NCBI GenBank assembly: GCA_020342025.1
Contig: CP070840.1
Coordinates: forward strand, 3,921,663-3,927,745
Direction: 5' to 3'
Length of the DNA stretch: 6,083 bases
Origin: Deltaproteobacteria bacterium
Lineage (GTDB): Bacteria > Desulfobacterota > DSM-4660 > Desulfatiglandales > HGW-15
Shown here: one piece after another, positions 1 to 4,692 of the stretch
Layout of the letters: every line of letters begins with the position of its first letter
How positions within the stretch are numbered: the stretch's first letter is position 1
The notes under the pieces: generated by a model
Told to the model about the DNA's origin: nothing
Seen by the model: the letters and a program-made list of their open reading frames with translations, nothing else
Database searches by the model: none
Translations under genes and position numbers: made by a program

Positions 1-543
1 GAAGACAAAATGGGACACAGGACATGCCAGAATGCGGAAGTCATTTTGGAGGATGCTCGTGTTCCAAAAGACAACTTGCTGGGGAAGGAAGGAGATGGGT
101 TTAAAATGATGATGAGGGCCTTTGATCAAACCCGTTCCGTATATAGTAGTGCAGTCGCTGTCGGAGTTGGCCGAGCTGCCTATGAATATGCCTTGCAATA
201 CTCCAAGGAAAGACAGCAGTTTGGCAAGCCTATCTTCGTCCAACAGGCCATTAGTTTTAAGTTGGCCGAGATGGCCTCTCTTATCGAGGCCTCCCGCATG
301 CTGGTTTGGAGGGCCTGTTGGGCTTTGGATCAAGGGATGTCTGCAACACAGCCCGTCTCCATGTCCAAATTTCTCTCGGCAGAGATGGTTATGAAGGTAA
401 CGACCGAGGCCGTTCAGGTCTTGGGGGGTTACGGTTATATGAGGGACTATCCCGTAGAAAAGTATATGCGGGATGCCAAGATTTTCCAAATCTTCTTGGG
501 TACAGGTGAAATTCAAAAGATGCTTATTTCAAGGACGTTATAA
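1..543 (+). CDS. Acyl-CoA dehydrogenase, C-terminal part (5' end outside window)
   Basis: Acyl-CoA dehydrogenases are FAD enzymes that introduce an alpha,beta double bond into acyl-CoA esters and pass electrons to ETF. The frame is open from base 1, giving 180 residues; a full protein is about 380, so roughly the first half is missing. Visible landmarks, numbered from base 1, are the end of the middle beta-domain (KMGHR at 3-7, VPKDNLLGKEGDGF at 21-34), FDQTR at 41-45, the FAD-contacting ERQQFGKP at 70-77, LGGYGY at 141-146, and RDAKIFQIFLGTGEIQ at 157-172. The family normally ends with IYEGTSEIQ, where Glu is the catalytic base (E376 of medium-chain dehydrogenase). Here that position is Leu166 (TTG, 496-498). 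The alternative base site used by isovaleryl-CoA dehydrogenase is Thr44. The protein ends normally at TAA 541-543. Family membership is certain; dehydrogenase activity is doubtful. It could be the non-catalytic partner of a heteromeric dehydrogenase. Confidence 0.93.
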   Translation, partial: EDKMGHRTCQNAEVILEDARVPKDNLLGKEGDGFKMMMRAFDQTRSVYSSAVAVGVGRAAYEYALQYSKERQQFGKPIFVQQAISFKLAEMASLIEASRMLVWRACWALDQGMSATQPVSMSKFLSAEMVMKVTTEAVQVLGGYGYMRDYPVEKYMRDAKIFQIFLGTGEIQKMLISRTL

Positions 544-579
544 GCACGCAGGTGCAGAGTTAAAGCAATTATCACAGGG

Positions 580-608
580 ACCTTGCCTGGCCTTTTGAAG
601 GCGAAGGT
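580..608 (+). other. Weak imperfect hairpin in the spacer after the acyl-CoA dehydrogenase
   Basis: ACCTTGCC (580-587) can pair with GGC-G-AAGGT (600-608), giving eight pairs with one bulged G and a 12-base loop. No T-run follows, so it does not look like a standard intrinsic terminator. It is the only structure of note in the 544-696 spacer. A second, mutually exclusive pairing, AGGTGC (550-555) with GCACCT (624-629), is also possible. Neither is convincing, and whether transcription stops before the downstream gene is open. Confidence 0.2.
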
Positions 609-696
609 ATGAGGGGGGGCGGAGCACCTTGCCATGCCTAGTTTATGTTGGTGTTTGATATGGATTTTGCTCTAATTGAATAAGAATAGACAGACG

Positions 697-1428
697 ATGG
701 TGTATACGATCAGACCTCTCATGCTGGGAAGGATGCGGATAAATTGCTCTTTGTTTACCTACATGCTGAATTTTCAGAAGGAGATCTGGGTCCCCATCGT
801 CTCGTGGTATATCAGAGCGAATGACAAAAATGTACTGGTGGATACCGGCGCACCCCTGAATGTGATTCGGAAGTACTGGTACGGTGAGTACGAGGAGTTC
901 ATGAGCTTTGAGGGGGGCCTAAATTCGGTCCAAACATCCCTCGAAGAGATTGATCTCATTATCCAGACGCACCTTCACTTTGATCACTGCGGAAACACCC
1001 CAAAATGCGGGAATGCCGAGGTGGTGGTGCAAAGGGATGAACTACGATTTGCGCGACAGCCCCATCCCCTATTCTATGGCTCTTATTTAAAGGGGGGAAC
1101 GTTAAATGGCGTTAATTTCAAAGAAGTGGAGGGGGACAGGGAGATATTATCGGGTATTCATGTCTATAAGGTCCCAGGTCACTCTCCCGGAACGCAGGCT
1201 GTATCCATTGAAACAGAGAAGGGTAGCGTTGTCCTTAGTGGATTCTGTGCTATCAGGGAAAACTTTTCACCTCCGGAAAAATTGCGAAAGGTCTGGCCTG
1301 TGCTCACTTCTGGTGTACACACCGATAGCCTTCAAGCCTTCGCCAGTGCCATGAGAGTCAAGGACCTGGGAGATGTTATTGTCCCTATCCATGACATGGA
1401 GTTTGCCCAAAAAGAACAAATTCCCTAA
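697..1428 (+). CDS. Metallo-beta-lactamase-fold hydrolase, AHL-lactonase-like family
   Basis: This 243-residue protein has the MBL fold and resembles the N-acyl homoserine lactonase-like branch, whose members hydrolyse lactones or other esters and thioesters with two metal ions. An early strand and turn, VLVDTG (46-51), is followed by the metal motif THLHFDHCG (91-99; H92, H94, D96, H97). PGHSPGTQ (160-167) supplies H162, and VPIHD (229-233) supplies the last histidine, H232. The Asp that normally bridges both metals should lie in LSGFCAIRENF (180-190), but Phe183 (TTC, 1243-1245) is there instead. Length and C-terminus are normal, so this is not a truncation. I chose ATG 697 because MVYTIRPL resembles the usual N-terminus. 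TTG 676, directly after an in-frame TAA, would add seven residues; neither start has a good ribosome site. The substrate is unknown. In this context a catabolic ester, lactone or CoA-thioester is at least as likely as a quorum-sensing signal. Confidence 0.85.
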   Translation: MVYTIRPLMLGRMRINCSLFTYMLNFQKEIWVPIVSWYIRANDKNVLVDTGAPLNVIRKYWYGEYEEFMSFEGGLNSVQTSLEEIDLIIQTHLHFDHCGNTPKCGNAEVVVQRDELRFARQPHPLFYGSYLKGGTLNGVNFKEVEGDREILSGIHVYKVPGHSPGTQAVSIETEKGSVVLSGFCAIRENFSPPEKLRKVWPVLTSGVHTDSLQAFASAMRVKDLGDVIVPIHDMEFAQKEQIP

Positions 1429-1456
1429 ACCGACAACAAGAAGCGGGAGATGCTTA

Positions 1457-1486
1457 TTGCCATTGCCGACAACATGGCCATATATT
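1457..1486 (+). promoter_or_regulatory. Candidate sigma70-type promoter for the TRAP/UbiD genes
   Basis: TTGCCA (1457-1462) and TATATT (1481-1486) each match the -35 and -10 consensus at five of six positions, with an 18-base spacer. The site lies just past the MBL stop codon and about 190 bases upstream of dctP, leaving a long 5' leader. Its position between two functional units supports it, but such matches arise by chance and no operator was recognised nearby. Confidence 0.35.
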
Positions 1487-1509
1487 CATAGTGGATTGGC
1501 GAAACTTGT

Positions 1510-1677
1510 ATGCCTTTTCCGGTATCAAAAGAGGATGTGTGGCGGCACTTTAATCCCAATAAAGCGGGTGATATTTACATAGCAAGATTTTGTCTGGTAG
1601 GGGTTGGGTCTGCCATGGGTATGGTGGACCAGAGGAGGAGAATAATATTTATGGGCAAAAAGGAGGGTATGCCATGA
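1510..1677 (+). CDS. Short ORF overlapping the dctP start (hypothetical, doubtful)
   Basis: An ATG at 1510 opens 55 codons whose TGA overlaps the dctP ATG as ATGA (1674-1677), a classic translational-coupling arrangement. The first part (MPFPVSKEDVWRHFNP, then NKAGDIYIA) reads like ordinary protein; the rest does not resemble anything I know. There is no ribosome site before 1510. An internal ATG at 1651, preceded by AGGAGG (1633-1638, 12-base gap), would make an eight-residue leader, MGKKEGMP, ending at the same TGA. The same frame upstream, between the MBL stop and TAG 1489-1491, also reads like protein (KREMLIAIADNMAIY), so this may be a decayed gene remnant rather than a working small gene. 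No function is assigned. Confidence 0.25.
   Translation: MPFPVSKEDVWRHFNPNKAGDIYIARFCLVGVGSAMGMVDQRRRIIFMGKKEGMP
1661..1666 (+). promoter_or_regulatory. Strong Shine-Dalgarno site fixing the dctP start
   Basis: AGGAGG lies seven bases before ATG 1674. This fixes the start at MKKRLF and excludes a start at 1590, which would add 28 residues in front of the signal peptide. The strength of the site fits a binding protein that is needed in excess over its membrane partners. Confidence 0.8.
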
Positions 1678-2687
1678 AAAAAAGACTTTTTTGTTATTTG
1701 GCTTTCTCTGTCTTAGTCGCATTTGGGCTAATTGCTATTTTCCCAGGAGGGGTTGTAGCAGAGGGAAAACAATATGTGATGAGGATTGGGACGCCGACAA
1801 CCAAGGATCCTCAAGTCTTTGAAATGGAACAGTTCAAAAAACTTGTTGAGGCCAAGGTTGGAGACAAGATAAAGGTTGAGCTTTATCCGTCAGGACAATT
1901 GGGTAGCAATTCCCAAATGCTACAAGGTGTGTCGGCGGGTTCTATTCAAGGTCTTTTGGAACCCACTTCTTTTCTCAGTGGTTTTGATAATGTTATGAAT
2001 GTTGTGGATCTGCCCTATACTTTTCCCGATGTGTGGTCGACAGCCAAGCTTTTTAACGGACCGGTCGGAGATGCGCTGCGGGATCATCTCGCAGAGCGGG
2101 GGTTGGTCGCTGCAAGCTTTTATCCTTACGGCGAGCGCGTCATGCTCGTCAAGTTTCCGGTCAATAAAATGGATGACTTCAAGGGGAAGAAGATTCGGGT
2201 CATGGGATCGAAGATGCTTCAAGATCAGATTAACGCCTTTGGCGCTGCAGGGGTTCCCATGGATGTGCCGCAACTGTATACGGCATTGCAGCAGGGCGTC
2301 ATTGACGGTATTGAGAGCACCCCTCCGTTTTTTTGGACCTTAAGGTACTACGAACTTGCCAAGTACTTGTTCACCGAGCCGGACGCTTGTGTGGTAACGG
2401 TTTTCATGATGAACAAGAAATGGCTTGACACCCTGCCTGCAGACCTTAGGGCTGCGGTCCTGAAGAGCGCTGAAGAGGTTCAGCCCATGGCCGAGAATTT
2501 CACCCGGGGGGCAAAGGGGAAGTCTTATGACGTGATGCAGAAAAATGGAGTCAAGGTTATCAATGCCTCGCCTGAATTAAAAGCACAGATGAAAGAAGCA
2601 TGTGGTCCGGTGATTGAGAAGTTCTTGGATGAAAACCCTGAGGCAAAGCCGGTGTACAATCGGCTAAAAAAAGCGATGGCCAAATAG
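1674..2687 (+). CDS. dctP: TRAP transporter periplasmic solute-binding protein, DctP family
   Basis: DctP captures a carboxylate in the periplasm and delivers it to the DctQM membrane complex, which imports it with a sodium or proton gradient. The protein has 337 residues, a normal length. Residues 1-29 form a signal peptide: basic MKKR, a hydrophobic core, and a likely cut after VVA29. The mature part carries family hallmarks: YPSGQLG (71-77), DLPYTFPD (112-119), KGKKIRVMGSKM (170-181) and the hinge motif ALQQGVIDGIE (204-214). Arg175 is at the position that forms the salt bridge to the substrate carboxylate in characterised TRAP binding proteins. The family's usual E-N-P after the hinge motif is E-S-T here. 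Two TAG stops in tandem end the gene (2685-2690). It is the first transporter gene, with dctQ and dctM following on the same strand. The ligand cannot be read from sequence; the UbiD neighbour suggests an organic acid that is later decarboxylated. Confidence 0.96.
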   Translation: MKKRLFCYLAFSVLVAFGLIAIFPGGVVAEGKQYVMRIGTPTTKDPQVFEMEQFKKLVEAKVGDKIKVELYPSGQLGSNSQMLQGVSAGSIQGLLEPTSFLSGFDNVMNVVDLPYTFPDVWSTAKLFNGPVGDALRDHLAERGLVAASFYPYGERVMLVKFPVNKMDDFKGKKIRVMGSKMLQDQINAFGAAGVPMDVPQLYTALQQGVIDGIESTPPFFWTLRYYELAKYLFTEPDACVVTVFMMNKKWLDTLPADLRAAVLKSAEEVQPMAENFTRGAKGKSYDVMQKNGVKVINASPELKAQMKEACGPVIEKFLDENPEAKPVYNRLKKAMAK

Positions 2688-2718
2688 TAGACAGATTTAA
2701 CAGGGAAATATGGATGCA

Positions 2719-2757
2719 CCAGGGTGGAAGGAGTGCTAGGCGTTCCTCCCACCCTGG
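2719..2757 (+). repeat. Strong inverted repeat (RNA hairpin) between dctP and dctQ
   Basis: CCAGGGTGGAAGGA (2719-2732) pairs with TCCTCCCACCCTGG (2744-2757) with a single A-C mismatch (2728/2748). Two G-U pairs and one G-C pair extend the stem inward, leaving a five-base loop CTAGG (2736-2740). No T-run follows, so it is not a typical terminator. Stable hairpins just behind the first gene of a binding-protein operon are known to protect the upstream mRNA or attenuate downstream expression, raising the binding protein above the membrane subunits. That role is inferred here from position and stability only. Confidence 0.75.
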
Positions 2758-2810
2758 GATGGTCTGCCAAAATCGATGGTCTAGGTTTCTCAATTGAAAG
2801 AGTATGGAGC

Positions 2811-3296
2811 ATGTACCTACTTGGTAAAAGTGCCAGAAAGTTAATGGCTCTCTTGGACAATATGGCATGTGTCCTGTTAGCCCTGATAACGACATTTGGA
2901 TTCATTAACGTGCTGTTGCGTTATGTCTTTGCCAAGCCGATTTCATGGAATGAAGAGATGAGTGTTTTGGGTCTCGCCTGGATGGTATACCTCTCGCAGG
3001 GATTGCTTGAAGCGGATAATGACCAACTGAGGATGACGGCCCTGTATCGGGCCATGGGATGGAAAATCCGGCATATCGTAAATGGACTTCGCAGCGCTCT
3101 GACAATAGGGCTCAGTGGTTACCTTTTGTACGCTGGAGTGAAGTTGACTTATCGAAACTACAGCATGGAAACAGTCACGCAATCGCTGGGCATTCCCCTT
3201 TGGATCGCCTTTTTGGCGGTGCCGGTTGCATTTGCCTGCATTATATTGGCTCGCGCCATCGATCCTTTGACAAGGATCGGACAGGACAGAGAGTAA
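2811..3296 (+). CDS. dctQ: TRAP transporter small membrane subunit, DctQ family
   Basis: DctQ is the small integral-membrane subunit that partners DctM in TRAP importers. The 161 residues predict four membrane segments, at about 15-36, 48-66, 94-112 and 128-148, as usual for the family. Between the first two lies the signature RYVFAKPISWNEE (37-49). ADNDQLRMT (68-76) occupies the place of the conserved loop after segment two. I chose ATG 2811 because it gives a normal N-terminus (MYLLGKSARKLMALLD) and lies after the hairpin; a GTG at 2724 in the same frame would start inside that hairpin. The ribosome site is weak (GAAAGAG 2796-2802), which fits lower output than dctP. The stop lies 16 bases before dctM. 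Confidence 0.92.
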   Translation: MYLLGKSARKLMALLDNMACVLLALITTFGFINVLLRYVFAKPISWNEEMSVLGLAWMVYLSQGLLEADNDQLRMTALYRAMGWKIRHIVNGLRSALTIGLSGYLLYAGVKLTYRNYSMETVTQSLGIPLWIAFLAVPVAFACIILARAIDPLTRIGQDRE

Positions 3297-3305
3297 GAAG
3301 AGAGG
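3297..3305 (+). promoter_or_regulatory. Ribosome-binding site supporting the TTG start of dctM
   Basis: GAAGAGAGG sits directly after the dctQ stop and ends seven bases before TTG 3313. An in-frame TAA (3310-3312) immediately precedes that TTG, so no earlier start is possible. A later start would cut into the first membrane segment. Confidence 0.65.
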
Positions 3306-3312
3306 CAGCTAA

Positions 3313-4575
3313 TTGGTCTGGGGCATCGTTATACTCCTAGTTTGTCTTGTTTTGGGTCTGCCCATATACGTGGCTTTACTCGCCAGTGGGTTATACCTCT
3401 TGGTCATCGTGAAAGGGATCCCGATAGATATTATTATAATCGGGCTCTATGGAGGTGTTGCCAAATTTACACTATTGGCAGTACCCTTCTTCCTGCTTGC
3501 AGGAGCATTCATGCAAAACAGTTCCATATCCAGGCGTCTGGTTGACTGCACGGTGCCTTGGCTCTTAAATGTTCGAGGTGGCATTCCGATGGCCAGTATT
3601 TTTGCTAATGAGCTTTTCGGGGCCATATCGGGTTCAGCCCCGGCTGCGGCTGCCACCATAGGCCGCGTCATGTTTCCAGTCGTGAGCAAAGTCACCGGAG
3701 AGAAATATGCGCTCGGACTGTTCACATCAGCAGGCGCCCTGGCCATCGTCATGCCTCCCAGCATAAATATGATCCTATTTGCCACAGCCACCGGTGCTTC
3801 TACGGGGGCCCTTTTTCTTGCTGGGATCATACCGGCAATGATCATAGGCCTCTTTTATGTAGCCTATATCTATATGTCCAGCCCCCGTCCAGATCGGAAA
3901 GAGGATTTCAGTTTTAAATACGCCTTTCAAAAGACGCTGGAGGGCCTCCCTGTCTTAATGTTTCCCGTACTGATTTTGGGCGGTATCTACTTGGGCGTAT
4001 TTACACCTACCGAAGCGGGTGCCGTTTCGGCGGTTTACGCCTTTGCACTGCCTTTCCTATTTTGGCGAGAGATGGGATTACAGGACATTGTCGAGAGTAT
4101 CAAGAACACCGTGAAGCTTACAGCCCAGATCTTCATTCTGATTGCTGCTAGTGTCGTTTTTTCTCAGGCGTTGACCATGTCTCATGTGCCAGAGATATTG
4201 CGGCAATCTTTAGGCGATCTTGGTCCCTTCTGGTTCATGGTCTTTCTGAATATAATCTTATTGTTTGTCGGGTGTTTTTTCGATCCTTCATCAGCCGTGC
4301 TTGTCCTTGGGCCCGTTATGGCTCCCATAGCAGAAGCACTGGGAATAGATTTACTGCACTTGGGTGTTGTTTTTGCGGTCAATCTGGCCATAGGCATGTT
4401 TACACCCCCTTTCGGCCTCAACTTGTTCATTATCCAGAGTATATTCAATAGACCACTCGATCAGATAGCCAGATCGGTTCCACGTTTTTTTGTGGTGTTT
4501 TTGTTGGCGCTCATAATCATCACTTACTTTCCACAGCTTTACATGTGGCTGCCCAAGCTTTGGCTGGCTCACTAA
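3313..4575 (+). CDS. dctM: TRAP transporter large membrane subunit, DctM family
   Basis: DctM is the large subunit that carries substrate and coupling ions through the membrane. The 420-residue length is typical. The protein is hydrophobic throughout, with multiple membrane segments from residue 1 to about 409. Family motifs appear in order: GAISGSAPAAAATIGRVMFP (103-122), MPPSINMILFATATGASTG (147-165), FTPTEAGAVSAVYA (230-243), FFDPSSAVLVLGPVMAP (322-338), then LGIDLLHLGVVFAVNLAIG (343-361) and TPPFGLNLF (364-372). These are the duplicated re-entrant and helix-break regions of the two half-repeats, and all are intact, so the transporter should work. The start is TTG; ATG and GTG are absent nearby. 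The tight junction with dctQ indicates co-translation. The next gene follows after 117 bases with no recognisable terminator, so read-through into the decarboxylase is likely. Confidence 0.96.
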   Translation: MVWGIVILLVCLVLGLPIYVALLASGLYLLVIVKGIPIDIIIIGLYGGVAKFTLLAVPFFLLAGAFMQNSSISRRLVDCTVPWLLNVRGGIPMASIFANELFGAISGSAPAAAATIGRVMFPVVSKVTGEKYALGLFTSAGALAIVMPPSINMILFATATGASTGALFLAGIIPAMIIGLFYVAYIYMSSPRPDRKEDFSFKYAFQKTLEGLPVLMFPVLILGGIYLGVFTPTEAGAVSAVYAFALPFLFWREMGLQDIVESIKNTVKLTAQIFILIAASVVFSQALTMSHVPEILRQSLGDLGPFWFMVFLNIILLFVGCFFDPSSAVLVLGPVMAPIAEALGIDLLHLGVVFAVNLAIGMFTPPFGLNLFIIQSIFNRPLDQIARSVPRFFVVFLLALIIITYFPQLYMWLPKLWLAH

Positions 4576-4674
4576 GAAACAGTTTGTAAACGATGATAAA
4601 ATATAGGGGGCTCGTGACCATCCAAGAGGAAAGAACCGACTTTACTTTTTCAGCGAGACAATACTTTTGTTTGA

Positions 4675-4684
4675 AGAGGAGAGG
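4675..4684 (+). promoter_or_regulatory. Shine-Dalgarno site for the UbiD-family gene
   Basis: AGAGGAGAGG ends eight bases before ATG 4693, which fixes the start at MREVKEEL. The rest of the 4576-4692 spacer is A/T-rich. I see neither a clear promoter nor a terminator hairpin in it. Confidence 0.7.
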
Positions 4685-4692
4685 ATAAAACA

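Noticed and set aside
580..630. Possible intrinsic terminator after the acyl-CoA dehydrogenase
   Set aside because: The hairpin is short and bulged, and the following bases are G-rich (a run of seven G at 613-619), not a T-run.
1489..1491. TAG that could be read through as pyrrolysine between two protein-like stretches
   Set aside because: A TAA at 1426-1428 and no identifiable start separate this frame from the upstream gene, and nothing downstream matches a known pyrrolysine protein. Decay is simpler.
2758..2782. Direct repeat GATGGTCT at 2758-2765 and 2775-2782
   Set aside because: Two eight-base copies 17 bases apart upstream of dctQ, with no palindrome or promoter near them. Too short to separate from chance.
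2724..2810. GTG 2724 as the dctQ start
   Set aside because: It would add 29 residues unlike any DctQ N-terminus and would place the start codon inside the strong hairpin. ATG 2811 gives a normal protein.
3447..3845. 132-codon open frame on the minus strand inside dctM
   Set aside because: Its Ala/Pro-rich translation is the reverse of the conserved DctM motifs, which fully explain this stretch.
4583..4592. GTTTGTAAAC as an operator-like palindrome before the UbiD gene
   Set aside because: Only the outer four bases on each side are symmetric. It does not match a regulator site I can name.
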